NCBI RefSeq assembly: GCF_009687865.1 | Contig: NZ_BLAE01000010.1 | Location: forward strand, 160,202 to 224,201 | DNA from: Acrocarpospora macrocephala | GTDB lineage: Bacteria > Actinomycetota > Actinomycetes > Streptosporangiales > Streptosporangiaceae | Reading direction: 5' to 3' | Length of the DNA stretch: 64,000 bases | In this document: positions 8,476 through 17,439 of the stretch, piece by piece | How the letters are laid out: each line of letters begins with the position of its first letter | Position numbering within the stretch: the first letter of the stretch is position 1 | Translations under genes and position numbers: made by a program | The notes under the pieces: generated by a model | Database searches by the model: none | What the model saw: the letters and a program-made list of their open reading frames with translations, nothing else | Told to the model about the DNA's origin: nothing

Positions 8476-9234
8476 ATGACCATCGCGCCCAGCTTCACGC
8501 CTTCGCCCCTGCGCGGGACCACAGCGAAGCTCACCCGGCTGAGAAAGACCATCGCTCGCCGCATGATGGAGTCACTGCAGGGTTCGGCCCAGCTGACCAC
8601 GGTGGTCGAGGTGGACGTCACCGGCATCGCCGCGTTGCGCGACCAGCACAAGGCGGCCTTCGCGCACCGCGAGGGCGTCAAGCTCTCCTTCCTTCCCTTC
8701 TTCGCCAAGGCGGCCGTCGAGGCCCTGCAGATCTACCCTCTGGTCAACTCGACCCTGAACCTCGAGGAAGGCACGGTCACCTTCCCCGACGCCGAGCATC
8801 TCGGCATCGCCGTCGACACCGACAAGGGCCTGTACGTCCCCGTGATCAAGCACGCCGGTGCGAAAAGCCTTGCCGAACTCGCGCGCGCCATCGACGACCT
8901 CGCCAGCCGCACCCGTGACGGAACGGCGTCGCTGGACGACATGTCGGGGGGCACCTTCACGATCACCAACACCGGCAGCCGCGGGGCACTGTTCGACACC
9001 CCAATCATCAACCACCCCCAATCGGCCATCCTGGGCACCGGCGCCGTCGTAAGCCGTCCCGCGGCCGTCCGCGACGCCGAGGGCAACGAGACCATCGCGC
9101 TGCGGTCGATCGCGTACCTCGCCCTGTCGTACGACCACCGGATCGTCGACGGCGCCGACGCGGCCCGCTACCTCAACTGGGTCAAGAGCCGTCTCGAAGC
9201 AGCCGACTTCGCCAAAGAGATCACCATCTCGTGA
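8476..9234 (+). CDS. stand-alone 2-oxoacid dehydrogenase E2 catalytic-domain acyltransferase
   Basis: 252 residues covering only the catalytic domain of lipoyl acyltransferases. There is no lipoyl domain and no E1/E3-binding domain. The active-site motif SYDHRIVDGADAARYLNW is intact (His221, Asp225), as are the core strand TFTITNTGSRG and the early LRKTIARRM helix. In complete E2 proteins this trimeric core moves an acyl group between lipoyl-lysine and CoA; without a lipoyl arm it may act on a free thiol or thioester donor. The ATG at 8476 is preferred over a GTG at 8428 because AGGA lies 8 bases before it. The partner of the enzyme is not evident. Confidence 0.85.
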   Translation: MTIAPSFTPSPLRGTTAKLTRLRKTIARRMMESLQGSAQLTTVVEVDVTGIAALRDQHKAAFAHREGVKLSFLPFFAKAAVEALQIYPLVNSTLNLEEGTVTFPDAEHLGIAVDTDKGLYVPVIKHAGAKSLAELARAIDDLASRTRDGTASLDDMSGGTFTITNTGSRGALFDTPIINHPQSAILGTGAVVSRPAAVRDAEGNETIALRSIAYLALSYDHRIVDGADAARYLNWVKSRLEAADFAKEITIS

Positions 9235-9265
9235 CCGTCACACCCACCCTGCAGGCGCACGTGTC

Positions 9266-10906
9266 TTAGCTGGTGAGATCGAAGAGGGCGGCGGCGCGTT
9301 CGCCGATCATTACCGCGGTGGCCGCAGGGCCGCGGCGGATGATCGTTGGCATGATCGAGATGTCGACGACTCGAAGGCCCTCCACGCCGTGGACGCGGCA
9401 GTACTGATCCACCACTGCGGTGGGGTCCGACTCGGGGCCCATCCGCGCGCTGGAGCTCGTGTGGAGGGAGGTGCCGAGGTTACCTGTGACCCACTTGCGG
9501 AGAGCCTCAGCAGAGGCGTAGTCCTGGGCGGTCGGACCGACGATCTGCGCGCCAAGATGTTTGAACTGGGGCGACTGCAGCAATTCGAGGGCGAGTCGTA
9601 CGTTGGCCACAACCCGGGGCAGGTCCGCTGGATCGGAGAGATAGTTGAAGCTGATGCCCGGCGAATCGGCAGGGTCGGCGGAGTTGAGGTAGATCTCACC
9701 GGTGCTCTGCTCGGCGTCGAGGCTACAGAGGAGCACGAGATTGTCCTGATTCCTCGCCTGCGTGTACACAAGCCGGGTAGGAAGCCGGCGCAAGGCGGAC
9801 AGGGTCGCCAGCGGCCGCGTGAGGTACGACGGCACTCCGATGCGCTTTCCCGTCGCCGACCCGATCATCCTGCTGTACGGGGCAGCCCCGCACGTGATCT
9901 GCAGGTCCCCGTCGACGGTGGATTCAGCCGCCGTGTGGTTGAGACACGTCTGAAATGGCATGAAATCCACAGGGAGCGGCGTCCTATCCTCGCGCACCCG
10001 ATAGTTCACGAAGACCGAGGGATGGTCCTTCACATTGCGACCGACCCCGGGGCTGTCATGGACGACGTCGATGCCGTGCTTGCGGAGACTGTCCGCAGGT
10101 CCGACGCCGGAGAGCATGAGCAGGTGCGGCGATTTGATGCCACCGGCACTCAAGACGATCTCGTTGCCCCGGAATTCGGCGGGTCGCCCGTCGCGTTCGG
10201 TCTCGACGCCCACGGCCCGCTTGCCGTCGAAGAGCACTCTGCGCACAAAGGTGTCGCCCAGCACGGTGAGGTTCGGTCGGTTCCGGATCGACGCAAGGTA
10301 GGTGACGGCGGTATTCATGCGGAACCCGTCGACAACGTTCCGCGGAATGGGACCCACGCCTTCCTCGGCGGGCGCGTTCTTGTCCGGGTCCTCCGGGTAA
10401 CCGGCCCGCAGGCAGGCCTCGATGAAGGCTTGCGAAACAGGCTGCAGTTCCTTCTGACCAGGTCGCCGGACCGGCATCGGCCCGTCTTGGCCGTGGAACT
10501 CGTCAGCGAAGTCCAGATCTCGCTCGCTCTTCTTGAAGAAGGGCAGCACCTGCTCGTACGACCAGAGATCGTTGCCCAGCGCGGCCCACTGGTCGAAATC
10601 CTCACGCCGTCCGCGAATGAAATAGGTCCCGTTGACCGCGCTTGAGCCACCCACCAGCTTGCCGCGGGCGAGGGGATATTTCTGGCCCGGCGTGAGTTCG
10701 CCGACGAACGACCAGTTGATCGGGTGACCGGGAAAGGTCGCGGCCATCGATCTGGCTCTGGAGATTTCGGCGGGGAAGTTGTCGAGTCGCTCGTAGTCGG
10801 GACCGGCGTCCAGGAGGAGCACCTGCCGGGAATCGTTCTCGGACAACCGGGCGGCGAGCGCGCACCCAGCCGACCCGGCCCCGACGATGATTACGTCGTA
10901 CGTCAC
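9266..10906 (-). CDS. GMC-family FAD-dependent oxidoreductase
   Basis: 546 residues. The FAD dinucleotide fold is at residues 4-21 (DVIIVGAGSAGCALAARL), the GMC signature region is GKLVGGSSAVNGTYFIRG at 82-99, and the C-terminus carries LHTSSSARMG and RRGPAATAVMIGERAA. The active-site His is plausibly in the LHTSSSARMG segment. These flavoenzymes oxidise primary or secondary alcohols. The C-terminal RRGPAATAV pattern also recalls the mycofactocin-associated MftG group, but no mycofactocin genes are in the window, so that is only an alternative. Operator site 6 lies 22 bases upstream. The gene converges on the E2-like gene with a 31-base gap. Confidence 0.85.
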   Translation of the reverse strand: MTYDVIIVGAGSAGCALAARLSENDSRQVLLLDAGPDYERLDNFPAEISRARSMAATFPGHPINWSFVGELTPGQKYPLARGKLVGGSSAVNGTYFIRGRREDFDQWAALGNDLWSYEQVLPFFKKSERDLDFADEFHGQDGPMPVRRPGQKELQPVSQAFIEACLRAGYPEDPDKNAPAEEGVGPIPRNVVDGFRMNTAVTYLASIRNRPNLTVLGDTFVRRVLFDGKRAVGVETERDGRPAEFRGNEIVLSAGGIKSPHLLMLSGVGPADSLRKHGIDVVHDSPGVGRNVKDHPSVFVNYRVREDRTPLPVDFMPFQTCLNHTAAESTVDGDLQITCGAAPYSRMIGSATGKRIGVPSYLTRPLATLSALRRLPTRLVYTQARNQDNLVLLCSLDAEQSTGEIYLNSADPADSPGISFNYLSDPADLPRVVANVRLALELLQSPQFKHLGAQIVGPTAQDYASAEALRKWVTGNLGTSLHTSSSARMGPESDPTAVVDQYCRVHGVEGLRVVDISIMPTIIRRGPAATAVMIGERAAALFDLTS

Positions 10907-10927
10907 TTCTCGCAGCCTCTCAGTTAT

Positions 10928-10943
10928 TTCTATAGATTTGAAA
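10928..10943. promoter_or_regulatory. putative ArsR-type operator, site 6
   Basis: TTCTATAGATTTGAAA, 22 bases upstream of the GMC oxidoreductase start at 10906 on the minus strand. Confidence 0.5.
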
Positions 10944-10954
10944 TCGTAAACATG

Positions 10955-11827
10955 TTACACGCGTGCGTCAATGGCGTCGTTCCACTCCGTGAGCTGGGGC
11001 ACGAGAAGCGGCCAGCGCTCGAACAGGGCTTGGCCACGCGCCGCTGCCGCCTGCGTGCGCTCCACCCATTCCCGGTCGCCCCACGGAGGCTCGACGAGCC
11101 GCGCGCCGGGGATCAGCGCGGCGACCCCTTCCGACGTCGCGCGGGTGTGGTTCGAGTCGCTCGCGCCGCTGCGAAAGACCAGCGTCGGCGCCGCGACACG
11201 CGTCAGGTCGGCGTCCGCGAGCCCGGGGACGAGCTGCTCCTCCCTCGGCGCGTACGCGACCATCCAGCGTTCCATCGTGGCGATGAACTCCCGAGGGTCG
11301 AGCGCCAGCATGCGCTCCCTGTTCGCCGTGTTGCGCTCGAGGACTTCCCGCCAGGTCGGCAGCTCGACTACGGCGGCCATACCACCCGTCCACGCTGCGG
11401 AGATGGAGTCACCGCAGTAGTGGCAGCCGAGCGTCATGAGTCCGTAGACACCGCCGCTGATCCACCAGATCGCCAGCCCCGCGGCGATGTCCGGATGGCG
11501 AGCCGCCGCCAGCAGGGACACGCGTGAGCCGCCCGAGCCGCCCGCGATGACCACCGGTCCCAGGTCGAGCGAGCGCACCAGCCCCGCCAGCGCGTCGGCC
11601 TGGACCTCCGACTCCGAGGGACCGGTGAAGCCGACGCTGGACGCGCCGCAGTTGGGCCGATCCCAGATCACCACCCGCCGCCCCCGCGCCGCGAGCGCCT
11701 CGGCGGTCTCGCGGACGCCGCCGTAGTCCTTGCTGAAACGGCCGCCCGGGGTCAGCACCCAGGTCTGGTCGCCGTCGCCATGGATCTCGTAGGCGATCTC
11801 CAGCCCGTCCACATCGGCTACCGGCAT
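10955..11827 (-). CDS. alpha/beta hydrolase
   Basis: 290 residues with an alpha/beta-hydrolase fold: oxyanion-side TPGGRF, the sequence VVIWDRPNCGASS, and the nucleophile elbow AGGSGGS with Ser98. An acid is likely in FRSGASDSNH; the usual C-terminal GxH is replaced by PWGDREWVER, so the catalytic His is not certain (the His of SDSNH is a candidate). Substrate unknown; ester or thioester hydrolysis is likely. The start at 11827 is chosen because GAGGAG lies just upstream, whereas the in-frame ATG at 11842 has none. Transcribed away from the thioesterase gene at 11959, with operator site 7 between them. Confidence 0.8.
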   Translation of the reverse strand: MPVADVDGLEIAYEIHGDGDQTWVLTPGGRFSKDYGGVRETAEALAARGRRVVIWDRPNCGASSVGFTGPSESEVQADALAGLVRSLDLGPVVIAGGSGGSRVSLLAAARHPDIAAGLAIWWISGGVYGLMTLGCHYCGDSISAAWTGGMAAVVELPTWREVLERNTANRERMLALDPREFIATMERWMVAYAPREEQLVPGLADADLTRVAAPTLVFRSGASDSNHTRATSEGVAALIPGARLVEPPWGDREWVERTQAAAARGQALFERWPLLVPQLTEWNDAIDARV

Positions 11828-11897
11828 GAGTCTCCTCCTCATATTCGAGCGCTGACCGCTATCGCACCAGATGGGCTATTGTGTGGCGGTCTCACAG

Positions 11898-11913
11898 TTC
11901 GATATTCTCAAAA
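11898..11913. promoter_or_regulatory. putative ArsR-type operator, site 7, in a divergent promoter region
   Basis: TTCGATATTCTCAAAA, between the divergent hydrolase (start 11827) and thioesterase (start 11959). It could control both. Confidence 0.5.
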
Positions 11914-11958
11914 CTATAGCAATGACTGGCCGTGCAGGGCAGTACGGAAAGCGAGCCG

Positions 11959-12750
11959 ATGAACCTCACCATTGATGAACTGCTCGGGATCGACGGCGAC
12001 ACGCTCCGGCCGCCCGCCGGTTGGGGCAATATGTGGGGCGCGACCTTCGGCGGCTATGTCGCGGCGGTCATGCTGCAGTCCTTCGAGCGGAACGCGCCGG
12101 AGGGGCAGTCGGTCGCGGGGGCGCACATCGCGTTCGCCCGTCCGCTGCGTACGGAACCGGAAGCGCGGCTGGTCGTGGACGTGCACCATCGCGGCCGGAG
12201 CGGGGCGGCGTTCTCCGGGCGGATCGATCAGGGCGACGCCACCACCACCGCCGGTATCGCGTGGGCGACGGTGGAGGCCGACCAGCCGTCGCGTATCGAG
12301 GTTTCTCCGCCGGATGTGGGGCCGCCGGAGGCGTACGAGCGGAACGTCAGCCGCGGCGGCGAGAACACCTTTGTCGACCGCGACTTCGACATGCGAAGGG
12401 TGCCGACGCCCGACGATGGAACGCTCACGCTCCAGTGGATGCGGTTGACCCGCTTGCGCGTCGAGGACGGTGAGTCGTGGCCGGTGGCAGCCCTCGGGCT
12501 GGTCGCCGACATGGTCGGCGCCGGGCAGTATCGCGCGGCGCAGCTGACGGCAGGCGAGAAGTACGGCGCGCTCTCGCTCGACCTCACCATCCACGTGGCG
12601 GCGATACCGCGCGGGCCATGGCTGCTCGGAGTCTTCGAGAACCTGGCACTCGACCGGGGCCGGACGATCGGCCGCGGCCTCCTCTACGACCAGCACGGCA
12701 CCTTCGCCGCGAGCCTCACCCAGCAGTCTTTGGTGCGACCGATTCGCTGA
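11959..12750 (+). CDS. TesB-like (double hot-dog) acyl-CoA thioesterase
   Basis: 263 residues, acyl-CoA thioesterase II-type layout. The N-terminal half has GNMWGATFGGYVAAVMLQSF and AHIAFARPLR, and the C-terminal half ends GRTIGRGLLYDQHGTFAASL. It should hydrolyse acyl-CoA to acid plus CoA, perhaps to free CoA from dead-end intermediates. The ATG at 11959 is used (GGAAAG eight bases upstream); a GTG at 11932 is possible. It converges with the CoA-transferase operon, whose last stop is at 12756, leaving only 5 bases. A second, mostly deleted copy of this gene is at 6610-6717. Confidence 0.83.
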   Translation: MNLTIDELLGIDGDTLRPPAGWGNMWGATFGGYVAAVMLQSFERNAPEGQSVAGAHIAFARPLRTEPEARLVVDVHHRGRSGAAFSGRIDQGDATTTAGIAWATVEADQPSRIEVSPPDVGPPEAYERNVSRGGENTFVDRDFDMRRVPTPDDGTLTLQWMRLTRLRVEDGESWPVAALGLVADMVGAGQYRAAQLTAGEKYGALSLDLTIHVAAIPRGPWLLGVFENLALDRGRTIGRGLLYDQHGTFAASLTQQSLVRPIR

Positions 12751-12755
12751 CCTCA

Positions 12756-14051
12756 TCAGCGGATGTGCGGGGCGAATTCCTCGCTGATATGCCCGCCGGC
12801 CTCCAGGCGGGCATACTCCTCCGGCGTCACGCCAAGCTCCGCGTAAAGCTCCGCGTTGTGCTCGCCAAGGCGAACTGGAGGCCGCCGCGGCTCGGGACGC
12901 TCTCCGTTCCGGAGCCAGAAAGGCCCGGGATAGTCGTGCGTCCCGGCATCGGCCTGGGTCATCTCGACGAAGAAACCGCGCGCCCGCAGGTGCGGGTCGG
13001 CGAACGCCTCCGCGTCGTCGAGGACAGGACCTGCGGCGACACCCGCCTGTTGCAGCAGCTCAGCGGCCTCCCGATGCCCGTGCTCGCGGGTCCACGCGGC
13101 GATGATGTCGTCCACCTCGTCATGGTGGGCACGCCGCTTGAGCAGGGTGTTGAAGCGCACGTCGCGCACAAGCTCGGGCCGACCGATAACCCGGCAGAGA
13201 GCCGCCCAGTCATGATCGTCGCTCAGGGTCACCACAACCCAGCGATCCTCCCCCTTACATGGATAACAACCCTGAACCCACTTCCTCGACCGGTTCCCCG
13301 CGCTCTCGATCGCCTCCCCTGTCGTGGCATGCCGGAGCACCAGCGGCCCGATGAGGTTGACGAACATCTCCACCAGCGAGGCGTCGACCAGCAGCCCCTC
13401 TCCCGTGCGCCGCCGATGATGGATGGCCAGAATCGCCCCGTAGGCGGCGGCGAGGGCGCCACCGTGATCAGCGGGCACCGCCCACGTGTTCGCGTCCGGA
13501 CCGCGTCCGCCGTACGTGCGGACGAGATCGTCTCCCCCGAATGCCTCCACCTGGATGCCCAAGGCCTTGTGGTCACGAAACGGACCAGTCTGACCGAACG
13601 CGGAGACGCGTACGAGGCTGATGTCGGGCTTCTGCTCCCGCAACCACTCCCAGGTGACGCCAAGCCGCTCCATCACGCCGGGTGCCGAGTTCTCGATGAC
13701 GATGTCAGCGGTGGCCACGAGTCGGCCGAAAACCTCCAGGCCCTCAGAACGGCGCAGGTCTACCGTCATCGAGCGCTTGTTCCGCGCGGTCAGGTTGAAC
13801 CACGGGTAGCGGTTCCACGGGCGCGCGCCCGGATCCCGCCCGGGATACCCGCCACTGATGGAGGGCACGTTGGCGACGGACTCCTTCGACGGCCTCGCTC
13901 GCGCGCCACGCGTCATCGGCACGAAAATCTGCGGGTTCTCGACGCGGATCACGTCCGCGCCGAGATCGGCAAGCATCATCGCCCCGTACGGCCCGGCCAG
14001 GACCACACCGAGATCGATGACCCGAACTCCGTCAAGAGGCAACCCGGTCAT
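12756..14051 (-). CDS. CaiB/BaiF family (family III) CoA-transferase, A
   Basis: 431 residues. The N-terminus LPLDGVRVIDLGVVLAGPYGAMMLADLGADVIRVE is typical of family III CoA-transferases, followed by WFNLTARNKRSMTVDLR and GEGLLVDASLVEM. These enzymes swap CoA between carboxylic acids and usually work as interlocked dimers. The ATG at 14051 overlaps the stop of the preceding CoA-transferase (ATGA) and has AGGAGG upstream, so a start further upstream is unlikely. It is the last gene of the importer-dehydratase-transferase operon. Together with the next gene it may form a heteromeric enzyme, or each may serve a different acid. Confidence 0.88.
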   Translation of the reverse strand: MTGLPLDGVRVIDLGVVLAGPYGAMMLADLGADVIRVENPQIFVPMTRGARARPSKESVANVPSISGGYPGRDPGARPWNRYPWFNLTARNKRSMTVDLRRSEGLEVFGRLVATADIVIENSAPGVMERLGVTWEWLREQKPDISLVRVSAFGQTGPFRDHKALGIQVEAFGGDDLVRTYGGRGPDANTWAVPADHGGALAAAYGAILAIHHRRRTGEGLLVDASLVEMFVNLIGPLVLRHATTGEAIESAGNRSRKWVQGCYPCKGEDRWVVVTLSDDHDWAALCRVIGRPELVRDVRFNTLLKRRAHHDEVDDIIAAWTREHGHREAAELLQQAGVAAGPVLDDAEAFADPHLRARGFFVEMTQADAGTHDYPGPFWLRNGERPEPRRPPVRLGEHNAELYAELGVTPEEYARLEAGGHISEEFAPHIR

Positions 14052-15199
14052 GCCGTGGCCTCCTGCGCGGTCAGGCGCGCGATCCACTGCTCGTCGACCC
14101 CCGCCTCCCGCAAAACCTCGATCGTATGCTCCCCGAGCCGCGGCGCGGCAGGCCAGGCATCCGGCTCGGGCCCACCAAGCCTCACGATCGGCCCGGGCAC
14201 CATCCCCGCTGAGTCATCCACGTCGACTCCTTTGAAAAACGATCGGGACCGCAGATGGTCGTCCCGTAGCAGGTCAGCCATGGTGTTCATCGGCTCCGAC
14301 GGCACTCCGGCACTCTGGAACAGATCGGAAATTTCCCGCTTCGTACGGGTACTGCACCAGTTCCGCCACGCGGCGTGCACATCCTCGGGCACCGTCCCCA
14401 CAGCAGGCGCGGTACGGAATTCCGCAAGCTCCGGCAGGCCGACAACCCGACAGAAGGGCTCCCACCACAACCCTCCAGCGGCCACGCTCACCCAGCCATC
14501 GGCGCACGGATTGGCATGCGGCGGAAACATCTCCGGAGTGCCACCCCGCGTCAACGGATCACCGCAGTACGCATAGGCGACAAGCGCATGAGCACGCCGG
14601 TCGATAGAGGCAGCCATCGCCTCGAACCCCGAAATGTCGTAATGACTCCCTCCCTGCCCGTTGGCGACCCCGTACATAGCGGCCAGGGTGACAACGGCGG
14701 CGGAGAACCCGATCGTGAGCCAGCTCACGTACGGAGCCAGCGGCCCCGGCGGCAGATCAGGCTGACCCGTCGCGTACATCTCGTGACCCATCCCATAGAG
14801 GACATGCTCCGACGCCCGCCAATCCCGGTACGGCCCCGACCCCCCGAACGGCGTCACGGAGATCACGATCAAGGTCTCCCGTCCCGCACGAAGACGGTCA
14901 GGATCCAGCCCATAACGCTCGCGCCCAACAGCGTCACAGGACTCGATCACCACATCCGCCCGATCAAGCACGACATCGAGCGCAGCGCGGGCGTCCCCAT
15001 CCTCCAGATCGAGAGCGACGGACCTTTTCCCCATGTTGCAGTACACAAAGTCGTAAATATCCTGACGAAGCACGTCCCCAGAAGGTGATTCGACCTTGAT
15101 GACATCCGCGCCGTTGTCGGCGAGGAGGCGGGCTGCGAACCCGGCCGGAATACCGGTCGAAAGGTCGACGACCCGGAGCCCCTCCAGCACACCGCTCAT
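14048..15199 (-). CDS. CaiB/BaiF family (family III) CoA-transferase, B
   Basis: 383 residues with the family III N-terminus LEGLRVVDLSTGIPAGFAARLL and the segment CNMGKRSVALDLEDGDARAALD. Its stop overlaps the start of CoA-transferase A, so the two are translationally coupled. Its own ATG (15199) lies 3 bases after the stop of the dehydratase gene. It is shorter than its neighbour and clearly diverged from it, so this is an old rather than a recent duplication. Predicted to load CoA onto the acid brought in by the adjacent importer, or onto a product of it. Confidence 0.87.
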   Translation of the reverse strand: MSGVLEGLRVVDLSTGIPAGFAARLLADNGADVIKVESPSGDVLRQDIYDFVYCNMGKRSVALDLEDGDARAALDVVLDRADVVIESCDAVGRERYGLDPDRLRAGRETLIVISVTPFGGSGPYRDWRASEHVLYGMGHEMYATGQPDLPPGPLAPYVSWLTIGFSAAVVTLAAMYGVANGQGGSHYDISGFEAMAASIDRRAHALVAYAYCGDPLTRGGTPEMFPPHANPCADGWVSVAAGGLWWEPFCRVVGLPELAEFRTAPAVGTVPEDVHAAWRNWCSTRTKREISDLFQSAGVPSEPMNTMADLLRDDHLRSRSFFKGVDVDDSAGMVPGPIVRLGGPEPDAWPAAPRLGEHTIEVLREAGVDEQWIARLTAQEATA

Positions 15200-15201
15200 C
15201 C

Positions 15202-16359
15202 CTAGTCCCGCGGCAACAGCACTTCTGCTGTCCCCTTCGACAGAACGTCGTCCTTCTGGTTCGTCATGACGTACGCGATGTTCACCGCCCCCTGCCCCGC
15301 GACCATCGACGCTTCCTTGCCCGTGACCGTGCCACGCAGATACGTCACATCCCCGGAAAGCGCCGGACCCCGATACTGCGCCTTCGAATGGGCGACAAAC
15401 CCCCACTCCCCCGCCCACGAGGAGAGATAGTCGAGAATCCAGGCCCCCATCGAAGCGCCATACCCGTACGGCCGGGGCATACCGATCCGCCGGGCATACC
15501 GCTCGAACAGGTGCCCGCGCGACGCCCCGTAGTACGCCCCGTCACCGAACTCAGGGTCAAGGTCGACATCCCCGGTCACCGACATCTCCGCGGTGAACCC
15601 CCGGTCCTCCGTCGGCACGTACTCCTCGCGGAACATCGTGTTCCAGGCGTTCATGGTGTAAGCACGCCACTCCGTGGTAAACGACACGACGCTGTGCGGA
15701 CCGATCACCTTCGCCGGCAGCTCGTCGCCTTCGTTCACCTCGTCCCAGCTCCGCCGCCCATGACCGAGACCGCGGATCGTCGCGATGTACGCCTCCTTCT
15801 CCTTGGTGAGACGAGCCAGGTCCTCGTCACTCCACTCCGTCTCCTCTTCGAGACCCGCGTAGGCGCCGGTGCCCCGCGCCGCCGCCGGACGATAGCGGAT
15901 GGCGCTCGATCGCTGGAGGGCGATCTTCTCGCCGCGCTGGTTGGTGTAGTGATTGTCCCCACGCTGGATGATGGTCGGCCCGGCGAAGCGCGTCTCCGTC
16001 AGCCGGTAGTCGAAGGCCATCTGCTCCACGGTCACCATGTCCCCGGCGACGATGCGCGGCCCGAAGAACCACCATTCGTCCCCGCCGAACAGCATGTGCG
16101 ACTCTGGGATCTTGCCCTGCAGGGCAGGACGAGCGCCATGACCGGCGTCGCACACGACGGTGAAGGACTGCGGGGCGACGATGCCGCCGAACCGGCTCTC
16201 GGCCGCGTATTCGGCGTCGTAGTAGAGCGGGTTGGGGTGGCGCATCGCCTGCGCCCACCGCCGGATGTCGTTCACATGGATCGGTTCGACGGCGCCGCTG
16301 CGACCGAGGGGCACCCCGATGTAGCGGTCGATGTCGGACGTGTCAAGAGAACTGGTCAT
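15202..16359 (-). CDS. MaoC/FAS1-like acyl dehydratase (copy 2)
   Basis: 385 residues, the same two-domain layout as 7231-8391 and very similar over its whole length (shared NDIRRWAQAM, IVAPQSFTVVC, ESHMLF, DEWWFFGPRI, MPRPYGYGASMGAW). Embedded in the ABC-importer operon: 18 bases after the transporter ATPase stop and 2 bases before the CoA-transferase start. Keeping two such copies under one apparent regulator suggests either two related substrates or a heteromer. Predicted cytosolic hydratase/dehydratase on a CoA thioester. Confidence 0.86.
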   Translation of the reverse strand: MTSSLDTSDIDRYIGVPLGRSGAVEPIHVNDIRRWAQAMRHPNPLYYDAEYAAESRFGGIVAPQSFTVVCDAGHGARPALQGKIPESHMLFGGDEWWFFGPRIVAGDMVTVEQMAFDYRLTETRFAGPTIIQRGDNHYTNQRGEKIALQRSSAIRYRPAAARGTGAYAGLEEETEWSDEDLARLTKEKEAYIATIRGLGHGRRSWDEVNEGDELPAKVIGPHSVVSFTTEWRAYTMNAWNTMFREEYVPTEDRGFTAEMSVTGDVDLDPEFGDGAYYGASRGHLFERYARRIGMPRPYGYGASMGAWILDYLSSWAGEWGFVAHSKAQYRGPALSGDVTYLRGTVTGKEASMVAGQGAVNIAYVMTNQKDDVLSKGTAEVLLPRD

Positions 16360-16377
16360 TTCTTGCCTCCTGAGCGT

Positions 16378-17439
16378 TCAGGGCTTGACATTGGCGTGCA
16401 CGGGCTCAGCGGCACGGGACCGCGGCTCGATCTCCAGGACGGACCTGCCGTGCAGGCGGGGGCCACGGTCGTGCAGGTGGCAGGCCACCCCTCCGCCCGC
16501 CATCGGGATCATGGGCGGATCCACCTCCCGGCAGACGTCCATCGCGTACGGGCAGCGCGTATGGAACCGGCAGCCCGGCGGCGGCGCGAGCGGACTGGGA
16601 ATGTCACCATCGAGGACGATCCGGTCCCGCCGTCGCTGAACGACCGGATCGGGCACGGGGATGGCGGAAAGCAGCGCTTCGGTGTAGGGATGCCGGGGCT
16701 GGGTGTAGACCTGCTCCGCCTCCCCAATCTCGACAATCCGGCCCAGGTACATGACGGCGATGCGGTCGCTGATGTGCCGCACGACCGCGAGATCGTGAGA
16801 GATGAAGAGCAGCGCGATCCCGAACTCCTGCTGGATGTCCTCCAGCAGGTTGATCACCTGTGCCTGGATGGACACGTCGAGCGCGCTGACCGGCTCGTCG
16901 CAGACGAGGAGGTCGGGACTGGGCGCGAGCGCACGCGCGATGCAGATGCGCTGGCGCTGCCCGCCGGAGAACTCGTAGGGGAAGCGGCGCAGATGCCGGG
17001 CCTGCAGCCCGACCGTTTCGAGCAGCTCGACGACCGCGTCGTCCCGCGCCCTGCCTCGCAGTCCCCGATGCACGCGGAGCGGCTCGCCGACGCTGTCGGC
17101 CACGGTGGCCTGCGGATCCAGCGACGAGTAGGGGTCCTGGAAGATCATCTGCATGCGTGCGCGAGTCCGGCGCAGCGCCCCGCTGTCCAGCGAGAGGATG
17201 TCCACCCCGTCGAAGTGCACGCTCCCCGCGCTGGGCTCGATCAACCGCAGCACGGCGCGCCCGGTCGTCGACTTCCCTGATCCGCTCTCGCCGACCAATC
17301 CGAGGGTTTCCCCCCGATGGATCTCGAAATCGACCCCATCGACGGCTCTGACCTGCGCGGTGACCCGCCCGAACAGTCCGCTTCTGACGGGGAAGTGCTT
17401 CTGCAGGCCTTGGACCTTGACGAGCGTCTCGTCACTCAT
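16378..17439 (-). CDS. dipeptide/oligopeptide-type ABC transporter ATPase (OppF/DppF-like)
   Basis: 353 residues. Walker [10 protein letters not shown] at 50-58, signature FSGGQRQR at 157-164, Walker B DLLVCDEP at 176-183, followed by the C-terminal oligopeptide-transporter extension with a Cys-containing GCRFHTRCPYAMDVC segment. It powers import together with 17436-18467. The ATG at 17439 overlaps the preceding ATPase stop (ATGA) and has GGAGG upstream. Confidence 0.92.
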   Translation of the reverse strand: MSDETLVKVQGLQKHFPVRSGLFGRVTAQVRAVDGVDFEIHRGETLGLVGESGSGKSTTGRAVLRLIEPSAGSVHFDGVDILSLDSGALRRTRARMQMIFQDPYSSLDPQATVADSVGEPLRVHRGLRGRARDDAVVELLETVGLQARHLRRFPYEFSGGQRQRICIARALAPSPDLLVCDEPVSALDVSIQAQVINLLEDIQQEFGIALLFISHDLAVVRHISDRIAVMYLGRIVEIGEAEQVYTQPRHPYTEALLSAIPVPDPVVQRRRDRIVLDGDIPSPLAPPPGCRFHTRCPYAMDVCREVDPPMIPMAGGGVACHLHDRGPRLHGRSVLEIEPRSRAAEPVHANVKP

